Part shown: positions 8,509-15,617 of the stretch, piece by piece | How positions within the stretch are numbered: the stretch's first letter is position 1 | Layout: the number at the start of each line of letters is the position of its first letter | Assembly: GCA_031551515.1 (NCBI GenBank) | Contig: JAVBNL010000082.1 | Span: 1 to 17,841, forward strand | From: FLUQ01 sp031551515 | Lineage (GTDB): Bacteria > Desulfobacterota > Desulfovibrionia > Desulfovibrionales > Desulfovibrionaceae | Reading direction: 5' to 3' | DNA: 17,841 bases | Notes under the pieces: model-generated | Database searches by the model: none | What the model was told of the DNA's origin: nothing | The model's input: the letters and a program-made list of their open reading frames with translations, nothing else | Made by a program: the position numbers and the translations under genes

Positions 8509-9495
8509 ATGAAAGCACATTCCCGCCTCATTCCTCTGCTTGCGGCCCTGCTCCTCTGTGTTTTGAGCGTCTCCCCGGCCTTTGCGGCCGCCAAGGTCGT
8601 CAAACTGGGCACCACGGTCAACGAGCAAGACAGCTTCCAGGTGGCCGCGCTCAAATTCGCCGAGCTGGTCAAAGAGCGCACCAAGGGCGCGTATACCGTT
8701 GAAGTTTACCCCAACGCCGCGCTGGGCGACGAGCGCACCATGCTTGAAGGCATGCAGATGGGCACCCTGGATATGGGCATCATCACCAGCGGCCCCTTTG
8801 TGAACTTCGTGCCCGAATTCGGCATGCTGGACATGCCCTTTTTGTTTGCGAACAACGCCCAGGCCTATAAAATTCTGGACGGCGAGATTGGGCAAGGCAT
8901 TCTGGCCAAGCTGGACGGCGCGGGCATCAAAGGCCTGGCCTATGCCGAGCGCGGTTTTCGCAACCTGACCAACAGCGTGCGGCCGGTGGTGAAAGCCGAA
9001 GACATCAAAGGCCTGAAAATCCGGGTTATGGAAAACGAAGTCTATACCTCTTCTTTCCGCGCGCTGGGCGCCAACGCCGTGCCCATGGCCTGGACCGAAG
9101 CCCTGACCGCATTCCAGCAGGGCACCGTGGACGGACAGGAAAACCCGGTCAACGTCATCCATGCCTTCAAGCTGTGGGAATCGCAGAAATACCTGACCAT
9201 GACCCGCCACGCCTACGCGGCGGCCATTTTCACCATGAGCAAGCAGCTGTTCGACAAGCTGCCCGCCGACGTGCAGAAAATCATGAAGGATTCTGCCCAG
9301 GAAGCGGCCGTGTATGAACGTAAATGGGTGGCCGACAACGAAGCCCGCCAGCTGGCCGACCTGAAAAAGAACGGCATGCAGGTTGTGGAGCAGCCCGACC
9401 TGGCCAGCTTCAAAACCGCCGTGCAGAGCGTGTACGCCAAATACCCGCAGTACGCCGACGGTTTGAAGCGCATTCAGCAGGCTCTGGCCCAATAA
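8509..9495 (+). CDS. dctP: TRAP transporter solute-binding protein (DctP family)
   Basis: 328 residues with a classic signal peptide (charged 1-6, hydrophobic 7-22, cleavage near AFA at 24-26), so it is periplasmic. The DctP fold is shown by PNAALGDERTMLEGMQMGTLDM (68-89), RGFRNLTN (148-155), GLKIRVMENE (168-177) and the DGQENP block (208-213). Arg172 is the conserved residue that binds the substrate carboxylate in this family, so the ligand is probably an organic or sugar acid; I cannot say which. AAGGAG precedes the ATG at good spacing. It heads the transporter set and is followed by a 230-bp spacer with a strong hairpin, which would make it more abundant than the membrane subunits. Confidence 0.95.
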   Translation: MKAHSRLIPLLAALLLCVLSVSPAFAAAKVVKLGTTVNEQDSFQVAALKFAELVKERTKGAYTVEVYPNAALGDERTMLEGMQMGTLDMGIITSGPFVNFVPEFGMLDMPFLFANNAQAYKILDGEIGQGILAKLDGAGIKGLAYAERGFRNLTNSVRPVVKAEDIKGLKIRVMENEVYTSSFRALGANAVPMAWTEALTAFQQGTVDGQENPVNVIHAFKLWESQKYLTMTRHAYAAAIFTMSKQLFDKLPADVQKIMKDSAQEAAVYERKWVADNEARQLADLKKNGMQVVEQPDLASFKTAVQSVYAKYPQYADGLKRIQQALAQ

Positions 9496-9502
9496 CGCCC
9501 GG

Positions 9503-9543
9503 GGAGCGGGCCGGAAACATGATTCCGGTCCGCTCCGCCGTTT
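9503..9543 (+). terminator. Attenuator-like hairpin after dctP
   Basis: The arms GGAGCGGGCCGGAA (9503-9516) and TTCCGGTCCGCTCC (9523-9536) form a 14-bp stem with one G-U pair and a 6-nt loop, 8 nt after the dctP stop. A TTTT follows four bases later, a weaker U-tract than a full terminator. It probably reduces readthrough into dctQM and stabilises the dctP message. Confidence 0.7.
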
Positions 9544-9569
9544 TGGAGCATTGCACACGTGAAATGCCC

Positions 9570-9689
9570 GCAAGGATTTTTCTGAAAACCCTTGCCGCGA
9601 ACGAGGCGCAGGCGAGCTTTGCTCGCCGTTAAACGACTCTTTCAAGCGTTAACTGTTCTAGTGGCGCGCCGGGGCTTTTTCGCCCCTGG
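9570..9689. repeat. Three further hairpins in the dctP-dctQ spacer
   Basis: Beyond the attenuator hairpin the spacer holds GCAAGG/CCTTGC (9570-9595, extended by T4/A4 inside), GGCGAGC-ttt-GCTCGCC (9611-9627, perfect 7-bp stem) and GGGGC/GCCCC (9671-9686). None overlaps a gene. They may be dispersed REP-like elements or mRNA-stability structures. Confidence 0.55.
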
Positions 9690-9725
9690 CATGTTCTCAT
9701 TTTCCCATCCCGTCAGGGAGGATCT

Positions 9726-10241
9726 ATGGCCATCGTCAAGGCCGTGCATAAACTGAGCGATTGGCTGGACGGCGTCTGCGCCGTGCTGTGCGTGGCCTGC
9801 CTTACGGCCATGGTGCTGCTTACCGGCGCGCAGATCATCTGCCGCATGTATTTCACCGCCCTGGTCTGGAGCGAGGAACTCTCTCGCTACCTGTTGGTCT
9901 GGTCCACCTTTCTCGGCGCGGGGTGCGTCTACAAAAAGATGGGGCACATCAACGTGACCATCGTTCAAGACCTGCTGCCCCCGGCCGCGCAAAAAGCCAT
10001 GCGGGTTTTGACCCACCTCTTGTGCGGCGCCTTTTTCCTTATGGCCGTGTATTACGGCATCAAATACATGGGCTTTCAAACCAGACAGCTTTCAGCCGCC
10101 ATGCGCATACCCATGCATTGGATGTATCTGTCCATTCCCGTGGGTTGCGGCATCATGGCCCTGCATGTTGCGGATTTGCTGCTGCACATGCTGCCGGGGC
10201 AGCCCCCAAAGCCGGAAACCGCGCAGGGGGATGAACGATGA
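9726..10241 (+). CDS. dctQ: TRAP transporter small membrane subunit (DctQ)
   Basis: 171 residues with four predicted membrane helices (about 17-38, 52-68, 92-110 and 131-152). The family signature WSEELSRYLLVWSTFLGAG (48-66) is intact. DctQ pairs with DctM in the inner membrane to form the Na+-driven permease fed by DctP. GGGAGG precedes the ATG by about 5 nt. Its stop overlaps the dctM start by 4 bp (ATGA), so translation is coupled. The C-terminal ~20 residues are hydrophilic. Confidence 0.94.
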   Translation: MAIVKAVHKLSDWLDGVCAVLCVACLTAMVLLTGAQIICRMYFTALVWSEELSRYLLVWSTFLGAGCVYKKMGHINVTIVQDLLPPAAQKAMRVLTHLLCGAFFLMAVYYGIKYMGFQTRQLSAAMRIPMHWMYLSIPVGCGIMALHVADLLLHMLPGQPPKPETAQGDER

Positions 10242-11500
10242 CCGCCATACTGTTCGGCGCTTTTCTGGCGCTTTTGGCCATCGGCGTGCCCATCGCCTTT
10301 TCCGTGGCCATCGCGGGCACCACGGTGCTGGTTCTGGGTGAAGTGCCCCTGCTGGTCGCGGTGCAGCGCATGTTCGCGGCGACCGATTCTTTCCCTCTGG
10401 TGGCGGTGCCTTTTTTCATCCTGGCCGGCGACCTTTTGGCCAGAGGGGCCATCTCCAAAAAACTGGTGGCCTTTGCCGAAGCGGTCATGGGCCAGGTCAG
10501 GGGGGCACTCTCCATCGTTTCCGTGGTGGCGGGCATGTTCTTCGCGGCCATATCCGGGTCCGGCGCGGCCACCACGGCGGCCGTGGGCGCGACTCTGATA
10601 CCCGAACTCAAAGAACGTAAATACGAGGAAGCTTCCGCTGCCGCGCTTATCGCATCCGCCGGCTGCATCGGGGTGGTCATACCCCCTTCCGTGCCCATGG
10701 TGCTGTATGCGGTCATCGCGGACCAGAGCGTGACCAAGCTGTTCCAGAACGGCTTCATCCCCGGGTTCATGATGGGCGGCATCCTGATCGCCATTGCGGT
10801 AAAGCAGGCATATAGCCGCAACTACCCCAAAGGCGCGCCCTTCGCCTGGAAAAACGTGTGCGCCACCTTTGTGCAGGCCATCTGGGGCCTGATGATGCCG
10901 CTGATTATTCTGGGCGGCATCTTCTCCGGCCAGTTCACGCCCTCTGAAGCTGCGGCCGTGGCGGCGCTGTACGCGGCCCTGGTTTCGCTCTTCATTTACC
11001 GGGACCTCTCGCTGCGTGACATTGCCAAAATAGTCAAAGGCAGCGCCATGACCTCGGCGGTGATCATGATCATCATCGCCTGCAGCGGCATTTTCGGGTG
11101 GGTTCTGGCCAACTGGAAGATCCCTTCCACCGTGGCCACGGCGGTGCTGTCCTTTTCCAGCGACCCGTACGTCATCCTCTTTCTGATTTCCATCATCATC
11201 CTGATCGCCGGGGTGTTCATGGAAACATCTTCGGCGGTCATTTTGCTGACCCCGGTCTTTCTGCCCCTGGTCAAAATGCTGGGCGTCAACCTGATCCATT
11301 TCGGCATTCTGTTCACCGTGGGCATCGCCATCGGCATGATCACCCCGCCGGTGGCCATCAACCTGTTCGTGGCCTCAAGCATTACAGGCATGAAGATAGA
11401 GCGGATAGCCAAAGCGGTCGTGCCCTATCTGCTGGGCCTGATCGCCGTGTTCCTGGTCTATGTGTACATGCCGTTGTTTATGCCCTGGTTAATTTTCTAG
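10238..11500 (+). CDS. dctM: TRAP transporter large membrane subunit (DctM), copy 1
   Basis: 420 residues and highly hydrophobic, with about 11-13 helices including the re-entrant elements of the elevator-type transport domain. Motifs seen: AISGSGAATTAAVGA (about 103-117), ASAGCIGVVIPPSVPMV (about 139-155), FMETSSAVILLTPVF (about 325-339) and TPPVAINLFVASSITG (near 370). It is the Na+-coupled translocating subunit for the DctP-bound acid. It overlaps dctQ by 4 bp, which makes dctPQM a complete system. A near-identical second copy follows 173 bp on. A hairpin after the stop may limit readthrough to that copy. Confidence 0.95.
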   Translation: MTAILFGAFLALLAIGVPIAFSVAIAGTTVLVLGEVPLLVAVQRMFAATDSFPLVAVPFFILAGDLLARGAISKKLVAFAEAVMGQVRGALSIVSVVAGMFFAAISGSGAATTAAVGATLIPELKERKYEEASAAALIASAGCIGVVIPPSVPMVLYAVIADQSVTKLFQNGFIPGFMMGGILIAIAVKQAYSRNYPKGAPFAWKNVCATFVQAIWGLMMPLIILGGIFSGQFTPSEAAAVAALYAALVSLFIYRDLSLRDIAKIVKGSAMTSAVIMIIIACSGIFGWVLANWKIPSTVATAVLSFSSDPYVILFLISIIILIAGVFMETSSAVILLTPVFLPLVKMLGVNLIHFGILFTVGIAIGMITPPVAINLFVASSITGMKIERIAKAVVPYLLGLIAVFLVYVYMPLFMPWLIF

Positions 11501-11530
11501 ATATCTTCCGACCCCACCCGGTCGCGTTCC

Positions 11531-11580
11531 CGCGCGGAGTCCGTGCAGCACAATGCACGGCGCTCCGCGCGTCTGCGTTT
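11531..11580 (+). terminator. Long hairpin between the two dctM genes
   Basis: The arms CGCGCGGAG..CCGTGCA (11531-11547) and TGCACGG..CTCCGCGCG (11554-11571) pair over about 16 bp, interrupted by a 1x2 internal loop, with the 6-nt loop GCACAA. TTT follows within 10 nt. It is most likely a terminator or attenuator for dctPQM, but the U-tract is short and it could be a dispersed intergenic repeat. Confidence 0.6.
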
Positions 11581-11596
11581 TGAGCCAAGGCGCACC

Positions 11597-11625
11597 TTGA
11601 TTGATTTGCCGATACAATATATAGA
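11597..11625 (+). promoter_or_regulatory. Candidate promoter for dctM copy 2
   Basis: TTGATT (11597-11602) and TATAGA (11620-11625) are spaced by 17 bp, in an abruptly A/T-rich patch within GC-rich DNA. Each box matches 4 of 6. It lies about 50 bp before the copy-2 ATG and after the hairpin that would stop upstream transcripts. Confidence 0.5.
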
Positions 11626-11646
11626 AAATGTTTTCTATGTTTGTAT
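11612..11646. promoter_or_regulatory. Nested dyad operator candidate overlapping the -10
   Basis: The inner palindrome ATAGAAAA-tg-TTTTCTAT (11621-11638) is perfect over 8 bp per arm. Around it ATACAA (11612-11617) pairs with TTGTAT (11641-11646). The structure covers the predicted -10 and start site, as repressor operators often do. The regulator is unknown and none is encoded beside it. Confidence 0.55.
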
Positions 11647-11673
11647 AGGAAAAACCGCAGCAGAGGACTGGCG

Positions 11674-12936
11674 ATGACCGGCATACTGTTCGGCGCTTTT
11701 CTGGCGCTTTTGGCCATCGGCGTGCCCATTGCCTTTGCCGTGGGCATCGCGGGCACGACGGTGCTGCTGCTGGGCGAGGTATCTTTGCTGGTCGCGGTGC
11801 AGCGCATGTTCGCCGCCACAGACTCCTTTCCGCTGGTGGCGGTGCCGTTCTTCATCCTGGCCGGTGACCTTCTGGCCAGAGGGGCGGTGTCAAAAAAACT
11901 GGTGGCTTTTGCCGAAGCCCTCATGGGCCAGGCCAGGGGCGCGCTTTCCGTCGTTTCCGTTGCGGCGGGCATGTTCTTTGCGGCCATATCCGGCTCCGGC
12001 GCGGCCACCACGGCGGCCGTGGGCGCGACCCTGATACCCGAGCTCAAAGAACGCAAGTACGACGAAAGCTCCGCCGCCGCCCTGATCGCCTCGGCCGGGT
12101 GCATCGGCGTGGTCATACCGCCTTCCGTGCCCATGGTGCTGTACGCGGTCATCGCGGACCAGAGCGTGACCAAGCTGTTTCAGAACGGCTTCATTCCCGG
12201 CGTCATGATGGGCGGGGTGCTGATCGCCATAGCCCTGCGCCAGGCCCGCGCGCGGCAATACCCCAAGGGCGCGCCCTTCGCCTGGAAGAACGTATACGCC
12301 ACCTTTGTGCAGGCCATCTGGGGCCTGCTTATGCCGCTTATCATTCTGGGCGGCATCTTTTCCGGCCAGTTCACGCCCTCTGAAGCGGCGGCCGTGGCCG
12401 TGATCTATTCCGCTCTGGTTTCGCTGTTCATCTACCGAGACCTGACGGTGAAAGAGATACTGGTTATCGTCAAGGGCAGCGCCATGACCTCGTCGGTCAT
12501 TATGATCATCATAGCCTGCAGCGGCATTTTCGGCTGGGTGCTGGCCAACTGGAAGATACCCTCCACCGTGGCGGGCATGGTGCTGGGCATGTCCTCCAAC
12601 CCCTATGTCATCATCTTTCTGATCGCCGTCATCATCCTGATCGCCGGGATATTCATGGAAACGTCTTCGGCGGTCATTCTGCTGACCCCGGTCTTTCTGC
12701 CGCTGGTCAAGATGCTGGGCCTCGACCTGGTCCATTTCGGCATTCTGTTCACCGTGGGCATCGCCATCGGCATGGTCACCCCGCCCGTGGCCATCAATTT
12801 GTTCGTGGCTTCGAGCATCACCGGCCTGGGCATAGAAAAGATAGCCAAAGCCGTGGTACCCTATCTGCTGGGCCTGATCGCCGTTTTTCTAATCTATGTG
12901 TACCTGCCTCTGTTCATGCCCTGGCTGATTTTTTAA
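11674..12936 (+). CDS. dctM: TRAP transporter large membrane subunit (DctM), copy 2
   Basis: 420 residues, the same length as copy 1. By eye about 49 positions differ, so identity is about 88%. All DctM motifs are intact (AISGSGAATTAAVGA, SAGCIGVVIPPS, FMETSSAVILLTP, TPPVAINLFVASS), so it is not a decaying pseudogene. Differences concentrate at about residues 187-193, 236-262 and 297-318; the first ~170 residues are nearly invariant. The ATG at 11674 is preceded by GAGGA; an in-frame TTG at 11641 would add 11 residues that copy 1 does not have. It has no DctP or DctQ of its own here, so it must use copy 1's partners or others elsewhere. A strong terminator follows. Confidence 0.92.
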   Translation: MTGILFGAFLALLAIGVPIAFAVGIAGTTVLLLGEVSLLVAVQRMFAATDSFPLVAVPFFILAGDLLARGAVSKKLVAFAEALMGQARGALSVVSVAAGMFFAAISGSGAATTAAVGATLIPELKERKYDESSAAALIASAGCIGVVIPPSVPMVLYAVIADQSVTKLFQNGFIPGVMMGGVLIAIALRQARARQYPKGAPFAWKNVYATFVQAIWGLLMPLIILGGIFSGQFTPSEAAAVAVIYSALVSLFIYRDLTVKEILVIVKGSAMTSSVIMIIIACSGIFGWVLANWKIPSTVAGMVLGMSSNPYVIIFLIAVIILIAGIFMETSSAVILLTPVFLPLVKMLGLDLVHFGILFTVGIAIGMVTPPVAINLFVASSITGLGIEKIAKAVVPYLLGLIAVFLIYVYLPLFMPWLIF

Positions 12937-12951
12937 AGACGCGTCATAATG

Positions 12952-12983
12952 ACAAAGACGGGCTTTCGCCCGCCTTTGTTTTG
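12952..12983 (+). terminator. Terminator after dctM copy 2
   Basis: ACAAAG.CGGGC (12952-12963) pairs with GCCCG.CTTTGT (12968-12979) with one A/C mismatch and a 4-nt loop, followed by TTTTG. It lies between convergent genes, 15 nt after dctM and directly after the minus-strand PP-loop gene stop, and may work in both directions, although the minus-strand U-tract is poor. Confidence 0.8.
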
Positions 12984-13895
12984 TTATGTATCGCGCCGTG
13001 CCGCCACAATCTCTTTGATGCGGCAGACACCGCAAACCCCGGCGGATGTAGGGCAGCCGCAGCGCTCGCAAGGAGAGAGCGGCACGCTTTCTTTTTCTCG
13101 CGCCTCCATGAACTTGGGTTTGCCGCTTTCAAGAAAACCCTGGTAAAAATCCAACTTGCGGCCGGGCATGGCCTCTTCAAGATCCGCCCAGATCTTTTTG
13201 TGGATGGTGAACGACGCGCCCTTGCTGTAAGGGCACGGGGCATAATGATAGTCGATGCCCTTTAAAAAGGCGTAGTTGGCCGTCTCAAATTCCGACAGCC
13301 GCCACAGGGGCTTCACCTTGCGGGCAAAGCCGCCCGCTTCCGGCAGGGCCGGACCCTGGTCGGCCAGGTAGCCTGTATCCCAGCGCAGCACGTTGCTGAA
13401 CAGCCGCGCGATTTCGTCATCCAGGTTATGGCCGGTGGCCATGACCGTAAAATCCCCTTCCAGAGCGGCCATGTTGAAGTAATGCCGCTTGATCTTGCCG
13501 CAGGCGGAACAAATGGGCCGGTTCAGGCAGCGCTTGACCTCGGGCATGGGCAGCCCTTCCGCCGCCATCTCTTTGACCAGCAGAGGGAAGCCGTGCTTTT
13601 CGCAAAAGCGTTCCACAGTCGCCCTGGCCGCCTCGGATGAGCCGGGTATGCCCAAATCGACGTGCAGCCCGGTGACGGTATAGCCTTGCAGCGAAAGCTC
13701 AAGCATCAGCGCCAGCGAATCTTTGCCGCCGGAAAGGGCGACCAGAATTTTATCCTCGGGACTGAACAGCTTGTGCTTGCGGATGCCCTTTTCCACCTGG
13801 CCGCGAAAAAAATCGAGAAAACAATCCGGGCAGAACCCGGCGTTATGACTGGGCAGAGCCACGGCGGCCGTGGCTTTGCAGCGTGTGCATTTCAT
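12984..13895 (-). CDS. TtuA/NcsA-like PP-loop ATPase (tRNA 2-thiolation)
   Basis: 303 residues. PP-loop SGGKDS (55-60) and GHNLDDE (155-161) define the TtcA/TtuA/Ncs6 family, which adenylates a tRNA base and replaces its oxygen with sulfur. Two zinc fingers frame the enzyme: Cys3/6/22/25 and Cys276/279/288/291. Cys129, Cys132 (CSAC) and Cys221 (PCPY) occupy the places of the three cysteines that hold the catalytic [4Fe-4S] cluster in TtuA. This layout fits TtuA (U54 of thermophile tRNA) or NcsA (U34) better than TtcA (C32), which lacks the zinc fingers. The target base is unknown. The ATG at 13895 is chosen for its AGGAG 6 nt upstream; a longer frame to 13937 lacks support. It is 58 nt downstream of the cardiolipin synthase gene on the same strand. 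Confidence 0.85.
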   Translation of the reverse strand: MKCTRCKATAAVALPSHNAGFCPDCFLDFFRGQVEKGIRKHKLFSPEDKILVALSGGKDSLALMLELSLQGYTVTGLHVDLGIPGSSEAARATVERFCEKHGFPLLVKEMAAEGLPMPEVKRCLNRPICSACGKIKRHYFNMAALEGDFTVMATGHNLDDEIARLFSNVLRWDTGYLADQGPALPEAGGFARKVKPLWRLSEFETANYAFLKGIDYHYAPCPYSKGASFTIHKKIWADLEEAMPGRKLDFYQGFLESGKPKFMEAREKESVPLSPCERCGCPTSAGVCGVCRIKEIVAARRDT

Positions 13896-13953
13896 ATATG
13901 GCTCCTGAAGCGGGACTGCCCCGCAGCCGCCCAGCATAAGGAAATAACGTACG

Positions 13954-15555
13954 TTAGGCCAGCGATGAAATCAGCTTGCCGGTGTTTTCCTTGATGCGCT
14001 GCAACACGGAGCGATGCCGCCAGGCGCTGAGAACCAGCTCGCGCGAATCCGCCGTATCCCGCAAAAACGCGGCTTCGCCCTGCCCGGCCAAAGCGCCGTC
14101 GTAAATGAAAGCCTGCACCTCGAAATTGATGTTCAGGCTGCGGGTGTCAAAGTTCGCGCTGCCGATGGACATGACGGCCCCGTCGCTGGTGATGGTCTTT
14201 GAATGGATGAAGCGGTCGGGCCGGTACAAGAACACCCGCACCCCCGCCCGCAGCAACTCTTCACAGCAGTTCAGGCTGGCCCAGTGCACCAGGCGGTGGT
14301 CCGCCTTTTCCGGTATCAGCACCCGCACGTCAACCCCGGTAAGCGCCGCCATGCACAGCGCTTCCATTAGCGTGTTGCCGGGCACCAGATAGGGCGTTGT
14401 CAGCCATACCCGCTTTCTGGCCCGGCTGATCAGTGAAAAATACGCTTTTTGAATGGTATCCCAGGGTGTGTCCGGCCCGCTGGTCACGATCTGCAACGGA
14501 GTGCCGGCATCCTTGGCCGGGGGGGCCGCCGAGGGGGCGGCCGGGACGTTGCCCGGCCGCAGCAGCATTGAACGCAGTTTGCGGCGCAAGGAACGTGACG
14601 CGCCGCACACCGCAAGGTCGCGCAAAAAAATTCTGCGCAGCGTGCCCGCCGCCGGGCCGTGCAGCATCAGGTGCGCGTCACGCCAATAGCCCATCTTCGG
14701 GTCCTTGCCCAAATATTCGTCGCCGATATTCATGCCGCCCATGAATGCGGTGTCAGTGTCCACCACGATGATCTTGCGATGGTTGCGGTAGTTGGCGCCG
14801 CGAAACATAGGGAACGACACCGGCAGGAAGGGGTAGGCGTGCACCCCGCCGGCGCGTAGCGAGCTCAAATACCCGCTGCCCATGCGCCAGCTGCCCACGG
14901 CGTCGTAAATCACGCATACCAGCACCCCGGCCCGCGCCCGCTCCACCAGAATATCGCGTATCTCGCGGCCCAGGCCGTCGTTTTTGATGATATAGCTTTC
15001 CAGCAGAATACTGCGCGTCGCACCGGCCAAGCTGGCTTTGATCAGGCCGAAGGCCTCTTCGCCGTCGTACAGCAGCCGCGCCTCATCCGCGCTTGCCAGG
15101 CGGGCCCCGGCGCTGTGATAGACCAGGTTCGCCAGGTCGGTCACCAAGGGGCTGCTTTCCGCCTCTGTGTGAAAGGCGTCGTGCCGCCGCGGTTTGGAAA
15201 GGCGAAAACGCCGCTTGTCGGCAAGATAGCGGAAATTAGGCCCCACAACCCAGTACAAAATCAGCCCCAGAACGGGCAGCAGCCCCAGCACCAGCAGCCA
15301 GGCCAGGGTGCGGTCGGGGTTGCGGTTTTCCAAAAACAGGGCCGCGCCCGTCAAAATAGCGTAGCCGATGAAGATCCAATAGCCGTAGTCCGCCAGCCCT
15401 TCCAGGGCCCGTTCCCAGGTCAGCGGCTCCGGGCCGAACAAAAGGGCATGCAGAAAGAACCCCGGGTTGGCCGCAAGCGACAAGAGCAGCCCCAGGAGCA
15501 GGAGCAGGAATAACGAGAAGGCCACGCGGCGGCCGGTGTGTTTACGGACGGCCAT
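13954..15555 (-). CDS. cls: Cardiolipin synthase (phospholipase D superfamily)
   Basis: 533 residues. The N-terminus has a membrane helix (about 10-28), then two close helices (about 57-75 and 84-104) typical of the PLDc_N domain. Two HKD motifs follow: His259-Lys261-Asp266 in NHRKIIVVD and His451-Lys453-Asp458 in IHSKTITSD, each followed by the usual GGMN or GSANFD block. The enzyme condenses two phosphatidylglycerols, or phosphatidylglycerol with another phospholipid, into cardiolipin at the inner membrane. Length is slightly above the usual ~480-510 owing to an Ala/Pro-rich insert at about 335-352 between the halves. No clear Shine-Dalgarno sequence precedes the ATG. A terminator separates it from the dsbA-like gene upstream, so it needs its own promoter, which I could not identify. 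Confidence 0.92.
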   Translation of the reverse strand: MAVRKHTGRRVAFSLFLLLLLGLLLSLAANPGFFLHALLFGPEPLTWERALEGLADYGYWIFIGYAILTGAALFLENRNPDRTLAWLLVLGLLPVLGLILYWVVGPNFRYLADKRRFRLSKPRRHDAFHTEAESSPLVTDLANLVYHSAGARLASADEARLLYDGEEAFGLIKASLAGATRSILLESYIIKNDGLGREIRDILVERARAGVLVCVIYDAVGSWRMGSGYLSSLRAGGVHAYPFLPVSFPMFRGANYRNHRKIIVVDTDTAFMGGMNIGDEYLGKDPKMGYWRDAHLMLHGPAAGTLRRIFLRDLAVCGASRSLRRKLRSMLLRPGNVPAAPSAAPPAKDAGTPLQIVTSGPDTPWDTIQKAYFSLISRARKRVWLTTPYLVPGNTLMEALCMAALTGVDVRVLIPEKADHRLVHWASLNCCEELLRAGVRVFLYRPDRFIHSKTITSDGAVMSIGSANFDTRSLNINFEVQAFIYDGALAGQGEAAFLRDTADSRELVLSAWRHRSVLQRIKENTGKLISSLA

Positions 15556-15580
15556 AGTCTATGTATTTGCCAGAGCTGCG

Positions 15581-15610
15581 GAAAAAAAGAAAGGGCCGCT
15601 GTCGCGACCC
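15581..15610 (-). terminator. Terminator after the dsbA-like gene
   Basis: On the minus strand GGGTCGC pairs with GCGGCCC (7 bp with one G-U) around the loop GACA, followed by TTTCTTTTTTT. It starts 8 nt past the dsbA-like stop. Confidence 0.8.
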
Positions 15611-15617
15611 CTCTTCT

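Noticed and set aside
6832..9645. Very long minus-strand open frame (937 codons) antisense to ilvD and dctP
   Set aside because: Both sense genes are unmistakable families with ribosome sites; the antisense product is His/Gly/Gln-rich without recognisable domains.
11501..11673. Remnant of a second dctQ between the dctM copies
   Set aside because: The spacer contains only the hairpin, the AT-rich promoter patch and the ribosome site; no DctQ motif is seen in any frame.
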